Below are positions 42,221 through 52,366 of a DNA stretch of 64,000 bases, piece by piece. The position numbers were made by a program, and so were the translations under genes. The DNA lies in the NCBI GenBank assembly GCA_044432975.1, contig JAWXUC010000008.1, forward strand, positions 10,807 through 74,806. Reading direction: 5' to 3'. A model generated the notes under the pieces. That model was not told where the DNA came from. It was given only the letters and a program-made list of their open reading frames with translations, and did not search any database. Source of the stretch: JAWXUC01 sp044432975. Its GTDB lineage: Bacteria > Pseudomonadota > Alphaproteobacteria > RF32 > CAG-239. Each line of letters opens with the position of its first letter. The first letter of the stretch is position 1.

Positions 42221-45200
42221 TTAATTATGTATGATTATAGAACCTTCGGTTTTTGAAGGTGTTATTTTTTCTTGAGTTGTTTTAGGGGTTGAAAAGTCTA
42301 AGACTTTAATATTGTCATCTTTAACTTTTGTTTCCTCTAACTCTATTTCTTTGATATTTCTTTGAATAGTAACATTGCCTTTATCTTCAATAGATATAGA
42401 GCCTGTATTTTCTTTTATTTTTTCTTCTATTTCGGCTTGTCTTTTTTCTTCTTCTTTTTTCTCAGTATATATTCTATTTTCTTCATCATATATTCTTGTT
42501 ATATAGTTTAGTTTTTCTTTTTGTAATATAATAAATGTTTTAATATATTCTTGCATATTTTCGCCATGATCATCAATGTTTTTTATTAGACTTTCCAACA
42601 TCACAATGTTTTTATTATTTTTAGAATTATCATAAGATGTTTTTACTTCTGCATATATGTTGTCTGCCATTTTATATGCTTCATTAACATTGTTTTCAAT
42701 AGTTTTTATTTGCATATCTTTTTCAATATTATAACTTGTTTCAATATCATTAAATTTATTTAAAGTATCTTCATACTTTTTTATATTGCTGTTATAGGTT
42801 TTGTCTGCATCTTCTTTCTTTTTAGAAAAGTCATTAAATGCGGTAGATATTTTCTTTTTTGTATCTTCCATATATATATCATCAGTTTTTCTTTTTATTT
42901 TTAAAACTTTATTTTTTAATTCTTTATTTTTATTTTCAAACTGTGTTAGTTCTTCTTCAGAAATATCTATGGCAGAAGATTGTAATAATAGGTCATCCAC
43001 TTCTGTTGATAGTTCTTTTGCAGAGTTCAGAGCTTCTTTATAATTATTTTTAAGGTTTTCAGTAGCATCTGCTTGTTTTATTTTAATTTCATTTTCAATT
43101 AAAGCAGATAATTCTTGTTCAGTAGCTTTAGCAATTGCCTGAATAGAGTCCATTCTTTGTTTTAATTGTAGCTTTGCTTCTTCTTCTCTCATTTGTCTTT
43201 GTTTGTTAAATTCTAGTTCTCTTTCATCAAACATAGTTATAAGTTCTTCTGCATTTACAGTTAATTTAGGGTTGTCTAATCCTCCATTAATATTAAAAGA
43301 ATATTTTGGTAAAAAATTATCCTGAAATAGCTCCGCAACAGCATCAAAATTTATGTTCCATTTTTTCAAAGAACCCGTGGTTGTTGTTTCAACATTTTCT
43401 GTTTTACCTTTAAATTTTGTCTTAAAGTTAAAGTCCCCATTTTTGATAAAAATACTTTGTGTTAAGGTTGGAAAACTAAAAGTACCTTTACTTAAATTTT
43501 CAGACATCATTTTCACTAAATCTTTAGAGTTATCTCTAACAATTAAGTCTTCTCTAATTTCAGAGAAATTAAAGCCTTTGATATCTAATTTATTTAATTT
43601 CATTTCAATATTTGCAGTTATATTCTCAAAAGCATCTTTTATAGAACTTGCTTTAGTTGAGAATGTAACATTGTTTATATCAAAACTTTCCACCTTTAAG
43701 CCATATATACTTATAGAGTTGTTTAATTCTTGAGAAAAAGATTGATTGTGTAAGCTGATTGTTCCATTTAATGTAGGTTCATTTTTTATTGCAAGTTCAA
43801 GGTTGCCGCTTATTTGTCCTTTGTTGAAGTCAGCACTAAAGTTAGATATATCAATAATGTCATTGTTAATATTAAGAGCAAAGCTTGAGTTATTAAATTT
43901 GTTACCTTCTACATCCAACTCACCAAATTTTAGCTCTGCAGCTAGATTAAATGTTTTGTAAAAGTCATAGTTAATTTTAGTAGAGTTAAAATAAGGCTCT
44001 TCAATAAAAGTTATGTTAGAACTTGGCTTTTTAAAAATTGTTTCAGGAACTCTTTTAGTTTCTTGATTATAGAAAAATCTTTTTGTATCAAATTTATCAA
44101 TATTTAATTTTGATACGATTGTTGGTTTTTCTCCATTTTTAAATTCTAATGAACCCTCAAACTTATTTGTTCCAATATTAAAAGAAGCATCTTTAAGTTT
44201 GAAGTCTTCTTTTTTTCCATTAACATTTGCACTAACGCTAAATGTTCCTAAAGAATATGTGTTGGGGCTGTATTTTATGCCAATAAGGTTTATAAATTTA
44301 ACAAAATCATTTGCTTGTAAATCAAGACGTCCTGAATAAGATGTTTCGTTATTTATAGTCTTTACATTTCCAAAATACAAATAGTTTATTTCGGGTAATT
44401 TTATATTAGATTTGGTGTTAAAGTTGTCAAAGGCTCCGCTAATAATTCCTTCTGCTTCGATTCCATTCATTTTTTCTGTATTTATATATGTTGTTTCCAC
44501 TCCAAGTTTTTGTAAAAACTCATTAACATTTTCTGCCTGAAGTTTATATTTAAAATTTTCAAGCACTATTTTTTCGTTATCATCTTTAATTGTTCCAGCA
44601 ACAATTACATCTGCATTATTAAATGTTTTAAAATTAAGGTTGCTAATATCTATTTTATTTTCATAAATATTAGTTTCAATTTTTGTTTTTTCAAAAAGCA
44701 TTTCATTAAATGTTAATTGATTGATATTAGCTCTTATTTGAGCTTCATTATTTTTTGATGTTCTTAAATATGGCGTAGTGTTTTTTGCTGCAGTTAATAA
44801 ATCATCAGTTTTTTCTTTTTTTATATAATTATCTAAGTTTATTTTATCTAAATCAATATTAATAAGCGCACTGTTTATTGCGCCAAGAGACAAAGCGATA
44901 TTACCAGTTGCATTTGTTTGATCAACTTTTGCATCAATATCCATTATTTTAACTTGTTTGTTTGTTCCTTGCAGTCTTGTTTTTAGATATGCTTTTTTAT
45001 AAACATTTTCGTTGTGTTTTTCAGGGGCAATTTTCATCCAAGATAAAATATTATACAAGTCATTAGTTTCAAAATCAAAATCTACAGAATATGTTAAGAT
45101 TGCGTCTTCGTTTCCATATACGCTTCCATTAGCAGTCAATGGAGACTTTTCAGGTAGTGTTACTTTAAGATTGTCAACATTAAACACACTGTCTTTAATA

Positions 45201-46336
45201 GACAGATTAAAATTAAAATCAGAAGCTTCATTGTCGTTGTATAATACTTTTAAGGCGTTAAAAGATGCATCCAAATCAAACTCTGTGATTGAATAAAAAA
45301 GATCTTCTTCTAAAGTGTCTTTAATAAAAAACAACAAAGGAGAAGGATCAAACTCTGTAAGATTTATCTCTGATTTTAAAGTAGGTTTAAATATAGCCTT
45401 GCCCTCAATGTTATGAGGTATTAATAAACTAGCGGCCCCTTTGGATTTTCCGTATTCAAAAACCAAATTAGATAAAACAGTTTTTTCATTGTTGCTATTT
45501 AGCTCAAAATTAAAAGCTAAAGGGTAATTATACGCTTCATCTAAAGTTATTTCAGAAAAGTTTCCGTCAATAAAACTTTTTAAGTTTTTTGAAGAGAATA
45601 TAACATCTCCATTAATAGAATTATTTTCAGTTAAAAAATTACCATCAAATCTTAATGCTGTCTCTGATTTTGGGTGAGATAATGCAAAGTTTAATGATGT
45701 TGCAAATCTGTTTGATAGCTCTCCTAAAGATATAGAAAAACCTCCAGGTTGTCCATCTTTAATATAGCTTCCATCAATATTAAATGGGCCAAGCAAATTT
45801 TGTGCAATAATTTCAGAATTTAAATTTTTTAGTTCTACTTTTTTTTCTGTTATTTCATCTTCATAATGTAAAGTTGCGTTTTGTAAGGTTAATGAGTTTA
45901 ATACTAATCTAGCATCTCTAATTTTATTTATAGTATTATCATCAATATCTCTTAACCAGTTATAATCCCCATTTTCATCTTTTATAATATTTATAGTTGG
46001 TTCAGATAATGAGATGAACTTAATGTTAATTTGCCCTTTTAAAAAAGGTATAAAGTCAAGTTTTGTATTAAGGCTTTTTATAACAAGTAAAGGCTCTTCT
46101 TCTTTACCATCGTTAGGGTTTGCAATTTTAACGTTTGTCGCTTGTAAAACAGGATAAGGTAAAAGAGACAGAGATATAGGGCCTGAAAAAATAACCTTTT
46201 TCCCAGTGGCGTTAAAAACACTTTCAGAGATAACACTTTTATTTTTGTTCCAGTCAATGTTGTTTATATAAAAGTAGCCGCCTACCACGGTAAGAACAAT
46301 GATTACAAATATAGCTAACAGTATTTTTTTTGTCAT
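42221..46336 (-). CDS. AsmA-family protein with coiled-coil C-terminal extension
   Basis: 1371 residues. One N-terminal membrane anchor (LLAIFVIIVLTVVGGYFYIN) precedes the AsmA start pattern VIFSGPISLSLLPYPVLQAT. Long stretches of short beta strands follow, the repeating-beta-groove fold of AsmA/TamB/VPS13-like lipid bridges, and an AsmA C-terminal region near residues 800-1030 (FNINGGLDNPKLTVNAEEL). Unlike standard AsmA it continues for about 330 residues as a Lys/Glu-rich coiled coil (from about 1042) and a short beta tail. AGAGGA precedes the ATG at 46336; a frame open to 46366 is rejected. A role in phospholipid transport to the outer membrane is inferred from the family. Confidence 0.85.
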   Translation of the reverse strand: MTKKILLAIFVIIVLTVVGGYFYINNIDWNKNKSVISESVFNATGKKVIFSGPISLSLLPYPVLQATNVKIANPNDGKEEEPLLVIKSLNTKLDFIPFLKGQINIKFISLSEPTINIIKDENGDYNWLRDIDDNTINKIRDARLVLNSLTLQNATLHYEDEITEKKVELKNLNSEIIAQNLLGPFNIDGSYIKDGQPGGFSISLGELSNRFATSLNFALSHPKSETALRFDGNFLTENNSINGDVIFSSKNLKSFIDGNFSEITLDEAYNYPLAFNFELNSNNEKTVLSNLVFEYGKSKGAASLLIPHNIEGKAIFKPTLKSEINLTEFDPSPLLFFIKDTLEEDLFYSITEFDLDASFNALKVLYNDNEASDFNFNLSIKDSVFNVDNLKVTLPEKSPLTANGSVYGNEDAILTYSVDFDFETNDLYNILSWMKIAPEKHNENVYKKAYLKTRLQGTNKQVKIMDIDAKVDQTNATGNIALSLGAINSALINIDLDKINLDNYIKKEKTDDLLTAAKNTTPYLRTSKNNEAQIRANINQLTFNEMLFEKTKIETNIYENKIDISNLNFKTFNNADVIVAGTIKDDNEKIVLENFKYKLQAENVNEFLQKLGVETTYINTEKMNGIEAEGIISGAFDNFNTKSNIKLPEINYLYFGNVKTINNETSYSGRLDLQANDFVKFINLIGIKYSPNTYSLGTFSVSANVNGKKEDFKLKDASFNIGTNKFEGSLEFKNGEKPTIVSKLNIDKFDTKRFFYNQETKRVPETIFKKPSSNITFIEEPYFNSTKINYDFYKTFNLAAELKFGELDVEGNKFNNSSFALNINNDIIDISNFSADFNKGQISGNLELAIKNEPTLNGTISLHNQSFSQELNNSISIYGLKVESFDINNVTFSTKASSIKDAFENITANIEMKLNKLDIKGFNFSEIREDLIVRDNSKDLVKMMSENLSKGTFSFPTLTQSIFIKNGDFNFKTKFKGKTENVETTTTGSLKKWNINFDAVAELFQDNFLPKYSFNINGGLDNPKLTVNAEELITMFDERELEFNKQRQMREEEAKLQLKQRMDSIQAIAKATEQELSALIENEIKIKQADATENLKNNYKEALNSAKELSTEVDDLLLQSSAIDISEEELTQFENKNKELKNKVLKIKRKTDDIYMEDTKKKISTAFNDFSKKKEDADKTYNSNIKKYEDTLNKFNDIETSYNIEKDMQIKTIENNVNEAYKMADNIYAEVKTSYDNSKNNKNIVMLESLIKNIDDHGENMQEYIKTFIILQKEKLNYITRIYDEENRIYTEKKEEEKRQAEIEEKIKENTGSISIEDKGNVTIQRNIKEIELEETKVKDDNIKVLDFSTPKTTQEKITPSKTEGSIIIHN

Positions 46337-46405
46337 TATATCCTCTTGCAAATAAATATATATCATTATAATATAATCATAATAAATAAAGTAAAGAGGT
46401 TTTGT

Positions 46406-47194
46406 ATGATTAGTATAAAAAATAAAATAATAGGCTATAATCCATCAAAGTTAATTATATTAGGTTCTGGCTTAGGGGCTGTTGCAGAAGCATTAACAGA
46501 CTGTAAAATAATCCCTTATTCTGAGATTGACGGTTTCCCCGATTCTACCGTTACAGGTCATAAAGGTCAGTTGGTTGTGGGTCGGTTAAATGGTGTTGAT
46601 ATTCTGTGTATGCAGGGTCGGGTTCATTTGTATGAAGGTTATAAAGTAAGTATTATAGATGATATAATAAAATCTTTTTACGACGCAGGCATTAGAGAAC
46701 TTATAGTTACAAATGCAGCAGGTTCGTTAAATGTAGATATGCCCGCAGGCTCAATAATGTTAATAAATGATCATATAAATTTTGCTGGTTTTAATCCTCT
46801 TATTGGTCGCAACAAAGATGAATATGGTCCAAGATTTGTGGATATGAGCGATGCTTATAATTTAGAGCTTTTAACCAAAGTAAAGTCTATTGCAAAAAAA
46901 GAGAATATAGAAGTTTTTGAAGGTGTGTATTTATTTGTTTCTGGTCCTACTTTTGAAACTAAAGCAGAGATAAGAGCATTTAAAGTTTTGGGAGCAGATG
47001 CTGTTGGGATGTCGACTGTTCCAGAAGTTATATCTGCGGTTCATTGTGGAATGAAAGTTTTAGGAATTTCTGCAATAACTAATCTTGGCACAGGATTGCA
47101 GTCATCTCCTTTATCTCATCAAGAAACTTTAGATGTTGGAAGTATGGCTTCTAAGAAGATTGTTAAATTAATTAAGGCTTATTTAAATGAATGA
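46406..47194 (+). CDS. punA: Purine-nucleoside phosphorylase (trimeric type)
   Basis: Phosphorolysis of purine nucleosides to base and ribose-1-phosphate. 262 residues of the PNP/MTAP family: ILGSGLGAVAEAL, VTGHKGQLVVGRLNG, MQGRVHLYEGY, VTNAAGSLN, GVYLFVSGPTFETKAEIRA, GADAVGMSTVPE and ITNLGTGL. Start at 46406 with AGAGG upstream; the frame is open to 46346 but has no site there. First gene of a tight punA-deoC-deoA salvage operon (8-base overlap with deoC). Confidence 0.94.
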   Translation: MISIKNKIIGYNPSKLIILGSGLGAVAEALTDCKIIPYSEIDGFPDSTVTGHKGQLVVGRLNGVDILCMQGRVHLYEGYKVSIIDDIIKSFYDAGIRELIVTNAAGSLNVDMPAGSIMLINDHINFAGFNPLIGRNKDEYGPRFVDMSDAYNLELLTKVKSIAKKENIEVFEGVYLFVSGPTFETKAEIRAFKVLGADAVGMSTVPEVISAVHCGMKVLGISAITNLGTGLQSSPLSHQETLDVGSMASKKIVKLIKAYLNE

Positions 47195-47909
47195 TAAAGA
47201 AATCGCAAAAATAATATTAAGCTGTATAGATTTAACTTCTTTAAATTCTAATGATTCTTTATTTAAAATAGAGAGTTTGGTAGAAAGTGCAAAAACACCT
47301 TATGGCGATGTAGCGGCTCTTTGTGTTTATCCTAAATTTATTCCTGCATTAGTTAATAAGACAGATATAAATATTGCCACAGTAATTAATTTCCCAAAAG
47401 GCAGAGATAATGTTCATAAAATTAAAAAAGATATTGCTTCTGCTATAACGGAAGGGGCTGTTGAAGTTGATGTTGTTTTTCCATATACAGATTATTTAAA
47501 TAAAGAATATTCTAAAGTGGATGAATTTTTGATGATGATTCATTCTTTAAATAAAGATATAACTTCTAAAGTTATTTTAGAAACATCAGAGCTTGGTGGC
47601 TTAAATAAAATAATTGATGCAACAAAACTTTGTTTAGAGGCTGGAGCTGGTTTTATCAAAACATCTACAGGTAAGGCAAGCGGTGGCGCAACTCCAGAGA
47701 TTGCAAATGTTATTTTAGAAACAATTGCAGATTATCCTAAAAAAGCTGGTTTTAAGGCCAGTGGCGGGGTAAAAACTTTTGAAGAAGCCAGAAGATATGT
47801 TGTGTTGGCACAAAGTATTATGGGGCGCGATTGGGTTAATTCTAACAACTTTAGAATAGGCGCAAGTTCATTATTAGCGGAGGTTATAAAATGTTTATCC
47901 AAGATATAA
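47187..47909 (+). CDS. deoC: Deoxyribose-phosphate aldolase
   Basis: Cleaves deoxyribose-5-phosphate to glyceraldehyde-3-phosphate and acetaldehyde, feeding nucleoside carbon into glycolysis. Class I aldolase with Schiff-base Lys158 in GFIKTSTGKASGG, an EVDVVFPY strand, and a second Lys in GFKASGGVKT. 240 residues. It overlaps punA by 8 and deoA by 19 bases, so all three are translationally linked. Confidence 0.94.
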   Translation: MNDKEIAKIILSCIDLTSLNSNDSLFKIESLVESAKTPYGDVAALCVYPKFIPALVNKTDINIATVINFPKGRDNVHKIKKDIASAITEGAVEVDVVFPYTDYLNKEYSKVDEFLMMIHSLNKDITSKVILETSELGGLNKIIDATKLCLEAGAGFIKTSTGKASGGATPEIANVILETIADYPKKAGFKASGGVKTFEEARRYVVLAQSIMGRDWVNSNNFRIGASSLLAEVIKCLSKI

Positions 47910-49135
47910 TTATAAAAAAAAGAAACAAACAAGAGTTAAGTAAAGAAGAAATAGATTTCTTTATAAAATCTGTTACCGATTCTAGTACTTGCGATTCTCA
48001 GATAGGGGCTTTTACAATGGCAGTTTGTATCAACTCTATGAGTCCAGAAGAAATTAAAAATTTAACATTTGCAATGCGTGATAGTGGGGATGTTTTAAAG
48101 TGGAATTTAGATGGTCCTATTGTAGATAAACACTCAAGCGGTGGTGTTGGAGATAAGATTAGTTTAATGTTAGCTCCAATGATGGCGTCAATAGGTGCTT
48201 ATGTTCCAATGATTTCAGGAAGAGGTTTAGGTCATACAGGCGGAACTTTAGATAAGTTTGATTCTATTCCTGGTTATAACACAGCTCCAGATAATGAATT
48301 GTTTGAAAAAGTTGTAAAAGAAGTTGGGTGCGCAATTATTGGTCAAACAGGAAATTTAGCTCCTGCAGATAAAAAAATATATTCAATAAGAGATGTTTCG
48401 GGTACAGTTGAATCGATTCCTTTAATAACCGCTTCAATCTTATCAAAGAAATTATCCGCAGGGTTAGATTGTTTGGTTATGGATTTAAAATGCGGAAATG
48501 GTGCTTTTATGCAAAGTTATGAAGATGCAAAGTCTTTAGCAGATTCTATTGTTAAAGTCGGCAATTTGGCTGGTACAAAAACAGACGCTCTAATTACTGA
48601 CATGAATTCTGTTTTAGGAAGAAATGTTGGTAATGCGTTAGAGGTTAAAGAAGCTGTTGAGTATCTTCAAGGAAAAAATATAAATACCAGAATGCATAAA
48701 ATAAATATGGACTTGTGTACTAGGTTAGCAGAAATGAGTCATTTAGATGCATCTAAATTGCAAGAAAATTTAGATAATGGCAAAGCTTTAGAAAATTTTG
48801 CTAAAATGGTTTCTGCTCTAGGTGGTCCCAAAGATTTTATTGAAAATATGGATTCTTATTTACCAAAAGCAAAAATTATAAAACCTGTATTTGCAAAAAC
48901 AGAAGGTCTTGTTAAAGGTATGAAGACAAGAGAAATAGGCATGCTTTTAATAAAGCTGAAGGGAGGTCGCTCAACTCCGGAAGATAAATTAGATTATGCA
49001 ACAGGTTTTAGTGAATTTTGCCAAGTAGGAGATAAAATTAATAAAGAAACACCTCTTTGTTATATTCATGCTCAAAGTCAAGATGATTATAACTTTGTTT
49101 CAGAAGAATTAATAAAGTTGATTGAATTATCATAA
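47891..49135 (+). CDS. deoA: Thymidine phosphorylase
   Basis: Phosphorolysis of thymidine. 414 residues of the glycosyltransferase-3 family fold. Phosphate/nucleoside motifs: DKHSSGGVGDKISLMLAP, ISGRGLGHTGGTLDKFDSIP, IYSIRDVSGTVESIPLI and KCGNGAFM. The last 49 bases overlap the tatD-type gene on the opposite strand. Completes a three-gene nucleoside salvage operon suited to scavenging host or community nucleosides. Confidence 0.95.
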   Translation: MFIQDIIIKKRNKQELSKEEIDFFIKSVTDSSTCDSQIGAFTMAVCINSMSPEEIKNLTFAMRDSGDVLKWNLDGPIVDKHSSGGVGDKISLMLAPMMASIGAYVPMISGRGLGHTGGTLDKFDSIPGYNTAPDNELFEKVVKEVGCAIIGQTGNLAPADKKIYSIRDVSGTVESIPLITASILSKKLSAGLDCLVMDLKCGNGAFMQSYEDAKSLADSIVKVGNLAGTKTDALITDMNSVLGRNVGNALEVKEAVEYLQGKNINTRMHKINMDLCTRLAEMSHLDASKLQENLDNGKALENFAKMVSALGGPKDFIENMDSYLPKAKIIKPVFAKTEGLVKGMKTREIGMLLIKLKGGRSTPEDKLDYATGFSEFCQVGDKINKETPLCYIHAQSQDDYNFVSEELIKLIELS

Positions 49136-49791
49136 GCGATTCTTAAAAAATCCTCATATTCAATATTAATTATTTTAGATATCTCTAAGGCAATGTCTTT
49201 GATGTTGCCTTTTTGATATGGTCCGTCTGTTTCTAACAATATTTTATTTAGCGGAGTTGTGTTTATTATTAATTCTTTTTGTTTGTTTTTTAATATAGAT
49301 GCCGAAAAAGAAATATAAGCTCCATTAGAAACAGCTTTTTTTAACAACTCAATTTTTGAGTTAAAAGAATGTATAACAAATGTTGTTTTTGATAAATCTT
49401 CCCAAAACTCTTCTAACCAAATATCCGCTTTAACTGCGTGTATAATTAAAGGTCTTTTATGTTTTATTGCAAGTTCAATGTGCTTTTTTAAAAAAAGTTT
49501 TTGTAGAGTTCCGTCGGAGTCTTTTATTCTGTCTAACCCTGTTTCTCCAATAAGTGCTTTCTTGTGCTTTAACAATAAAGCTTCAAGCTCTTCAAACCAT
49601 AGGCTAGGAGTCGTTTCTACAAACCAAGGGTGTATTCCAAAAGCGGGGATTGTTTGCTTAGGGTTTTGTAGGTGTAATTTTTCAATTTTTTTCCAGTTCT
49701 TTAGTTCTATTGCTGGTGTAATATTGATATCTGCAATTAGATTTATATCACTAAAATCAATTATATGGTTGTGGGTATCAATGATTTTCAT
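49087..49791 (-). CDS. TatD-family metal-dependent hydrolase
   Basis: A TIM-barrel deoxyribonuclease-like hydrolase of 234 residues. The metal ligands are visible as IIDTHNHIID, the Glu in IGETGLDRI, the His in PLIIHAV and TFVIHSF, and the Asp in ILLETDGPY. It is somewhat short (TatD is about 260). The 3' end overlaps deoA convergently by 49 bases. Substrate unproven: family members cut DNA 3' ends or D-aminoacyl-tRNA. Confidence 0.88.
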   Translation of the reverse strand: MKIIDTHNHIIDFSDINLIADINITPAIELKNWKKIEKLHLQNPKQTIPAFGIHPWFVETTPSLWFEELEALLLKHKKALIGETGLDRIKDSDGTLQKLFLKKHIELAIKHKRPLIIHAVKADIWLEEFWEDLSKTTFVIHSFNSKIELLKKAVSNGAYISFSASILKNKQKELIINTTPLNKILLETDGPYQKGNIKDIALEISKIINIEYEDFLRIAYDNSINFINSSETKL

Positions 49792-49918
49792 TGGGTTTAA
49801 TAAGCCTTTTTTTTATTTTATCCACAGCATATAAATATGCAATTGATTTTGTCAAGTGTATATATTAATTTAATAAATAGTTAACAGACTAACATGCATT
49901 TGCTATAAGGAGGAACCA

Positions 49919-51100
49919 ATGGCGGATATAAATTTAACAGCAAGTATGCGTTCAAACTTGTTGTCTTTACAAAATACACAAGGCTTAATGGATATGACCA
50001 GCGAAAGGCTTTCTACTGGTAAGAAAGTTAATTCAGCAATTGATAATCCATCGTCTTATTATACAGCTTCATCTTTAGATAATAGAGCAACAGACTTGAC
50101 TTCTTTGTTAGATTCTATGGGTCAAGGTATTTCAACTTTAACAGCAGTTGATAATGCAATAGAATCAATTACAGGTTTTGTAGAGCAAGCTGATGCTATT
50201 TTGAGTAGTGCTATGGAGTTAAATCCAGATACAGAAGAAACACCCGCTTCAACAGTTGCACTGGAAGGCAGTTTCCCGTCATCACCTGGTAAAAGTGGTA
50301 GTGATATTTATACAGTTTCTGTTGATGGTGGAACTCCTAGGTCAATAACAGTTGATTATGCTGATAATTATGGGCTTGAAGACTATTGTTCTGCTTTAGA
50401 GACCGCTTTAAATACTGAATTTGGTTTAGGTACTTTTACAGTTTCTGATACTGGTGAGATTTCAATGCAAAACACATCTTCAACTTCTGTTTATACATTT
50501 GACAGTCTTAGTGGTACTTCGGGGGTTGCGTTTCCAACGCTAGTCTCTCCTGCGGCAACCCTCACTGTAAATAACTTAATTCCAGAAGTTACAGATAGAG
50601 CAGATGCTTATGAAAGATTTGCAGATATTTTAGTTCAAATTGATAGTATGGCTGCAGACTCTTCTTATAAAGGTATTAACTTATTAAACGGTGATGAAGG
50701 AGCTGCTTTAACAGTTTACTTTAATGAAGATAGAAGTTCAAAACTTATTGTTGATGGTGTTGATATCAGATCATCTGGTCTTGGTTTAACATCTATTACT
50801 GCAGAAGATTTTGTAACCAACCTTGATTTAGAAATAGCGATGGCTACAGTTGATGGTGCAATCGATTCTCTTCGTAATCATGCTTCTGATTTTGGTAACT
50901 ATTATTCAATTTTAGAAAGTAGAGAAGAATTTACAAATAATTTAATTAACGTGTTAACTTCAGGTTCAGATAAATTGACTCTTGCTGACATGAATGAAGA
51001 AAGTGCAAATATGTTAGCTCTTCAAACTCGTCAAGAATTGGCAACAAACTCTTTGTCTTTATCATCTCAAGCAGCACAATCTGTGTTAAACTTGTTCTAA
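49919..51100 (+). CDS. fliC: Flagellin
   Basis: 393 residues. The N-terminal D0/D1 helix is conserved (SMRSNLLSLQNTQGLMDMTS, then ERLSTGKKVNSAIDNPSSYY), as is the C-terminal D0 helix (ALQTRQELATNSLSLSSQAA, ending QSVLNLF). The central region (about 105-220) is a variable, Ser/Thr/Gly-rich surface domain. AAGGAGG precedes the ATG and a strong terminator follows. No other flagellar structural gene is adjacent, so this filament gene stands alone here. Confidence 0.95.
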   Translation: MADINLTASMRSNLLSLQNTQGLMDMTSERLSTGKKVNSAIDNPSSYYTASSLDNRATDLTSLLDSMGQGISTLTAVDNAIESITGFVEQADAILSSAMELNPDTEETPASTVALEGSFPSSPGKSGSDIYTVSVDGGTPRSITVDYADNYGLEDYCSALETALNTEFGLGTFTVSDTGEISMQNTSSTSVYTFDSLSGTSGVAFPTLVSPAATLTVNNLIPEVTDRADAYERFADILVQIDSMAADSSYKGINLLNGDEGAALTVYFNEDRSSKLIVDGVDIRSSGLGLTSITAEDFVTNLDLEIAMATVDGAIDSLRNHASDFGNYYSILESREEFTNNLINVLTSGSDKLTLADMNEESANMLALQTRQELATNSLSLSSQAAQSVLNLF

Positions 51101-51121
51101 TAGATAAAGATATAGCAAATG

Positions 51122-51153
51122 CAAAAAAAAGAGAGGTATTACCTCTCTTTTTT
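51122..51153 (+). terminator. Rho-independent terminator after flagellin
   Basis: An A run, GAGAGGTA, TT, ACCTCTC and six T. Confidence 0.88.
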
Positions 51154-51213
51154 ATTGTCATAATTGTTTTTTATGTTTAAGATATAGAAAAATAAAAATA
51201 TGGAGATTTGTTT

Positions 51214-52362
51214 ATGGCTAAAGAAGAGCTCGTTGTTTTGCAAGTGTTACCAGAAATGGAGCATGGTGGGGTAGAAGTTGGTACTGTTGAAATAGCAACA
51301 GGGCTTCAAAAAGCAGGTATACGCAATTTTGTTGCTTCTCGTGGTGGCCGCATGCTTTATGAGCTTGATAAAATAAAAGTTCAGCATTTCACTCTTCCAT
51401 TAAAAACAAAAAATCCAATACAGGGAATTGTTAATTATTTTTCATTAAAAAAAATAATTAAAGAACATGGTATTAATGTTGTTCATGCTCGTTCTCGCGC
51501 ACCTGCTTGGAGTGCTTATTTTGCGGCAAAAAAATGCGGTGTTAAGTTTATAACAACTTTTCATGGAAAATATAAATTTGGGCCTTTAAGTATTAAAAAA
51601 GTTTATAATAAGGTTATGACTTACGGTCGCCTTATTATTGTTATCTCAGAGCATATTAAAAAACATTTGATTAATGATTACAATGTAGATAAAAAAAAGC
51701 TAAGACTTGTTCATAGATGTGTAAATATAGAAAGATTTAGCCCAGATTCTATTTCAGAAGAAAGAATAATAAACGTTATAAAATCATATAACATACCAGA
51801 TGATAAAAAGATTTTGTTGTTAAATGGTCGTATTACCAGATGGAAAGGGCACACCCTTTTGTTAGATGCTTTAGCAAAGTTAGAAGAAAAAGACTGGCTT
51901 TGTATTATTTCTGGCTCTGATCAAGGTAGAAAATATTTTGTTGATGAACTAAAAGAAAAAGTAATGGAGCTAGGACTTGAAGATAAGGTTAAATTTATTG
52001 GTTTTTGTTCAGATATTCCAGCTCTTTTAAGTGTTTCTGATGTTGTTTTTTCAACAGCGATAGAACCAGAAGCCTTTGGTAGAGCTTCAATAGAGGCTCA
52101 AGCTATGGGTAAAATTATTATTGCCTCAAATCACGGCGGTTCTTTAGAAAATATTGTTGACGGAATAACGGGACGCTTGTATGAAAATAAAAATCCAGAT
52201 GCATTGGCAAGCGCTATAAGATGGGCATTTAAGTTAACCGATTCTCAAAAGAAAATAATCGCAAAAGCTGCTCAAAAAAATGTTGAAGATAATTTTAGTG
52301 TCGATGCTATGTGCAAAAAAACAATAGACGTATATAAAGAATTAATTAAGTTGAAAGATTAA
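51214..52362 (+). CDS. GT4-family glycosyltransferase
   Basis: A 382-residue GT-B-fold transferase. N-domain: VLQVLPEMEHGGVEVGTVEI, then VVHARSRAPAW. C-domain: the GRITRWKGHTLLLDA sugar-nucleotide loop, FIGFCSDIPALLSVSDVVF and the EPEAFGRASIEAQAMG EX7E motif. The ATG at 51214 with GGAG 8 bases upstream is preferred over a TTG two codons earlier. Followed closely by thrS, with the RgpF-like gene beyond, so a role in lipopolysaccharide or another surface glycan is likely. Donor and acceptor unknown. Confidence 0.9.
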   Translation: MAKEELVVLQVLPEMEHGGVEVGTVEIATGLQKAGIRNFVASRGGRMLYELDKIKVQHFTLPLKTKNPIQGIVNYFSLKKIIKEHGINVVHARSRAPAWSAYFAAKKCGVKFITTFHGKYKFGPLSIKKVYNKVMTYGRLIIVISEHIKKHLINDYNVDKKKLRLVHRCVNIERFSPDSISEERIINVIKSYNIPDDKKILLLNGRITRWKGHTLLLDALAKLEEKDWLCIISGSDQGRKYFVDELKEKVMELGLEDKVKFIGFCSDIPALLSVSDVVFSTAIEPEAFGRASIEAQAMGKIIIASNHGGSLENIVDGITGRLYENKNPDALASAIRWAFKLTDSQKKIIAKAAQKNVEDNFSVDAMCKKTIDVYKELIKLKD

Positions 52363-52366
52363 AAAA

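Noticed and set aside
49860..49915. Sigma28 or sigma54 promoter before flagellin
   Set aside because: A TAAA is present and a TTGCT core can be seen, but the partner elements (GCCGATAA or GG at -24) are missing.
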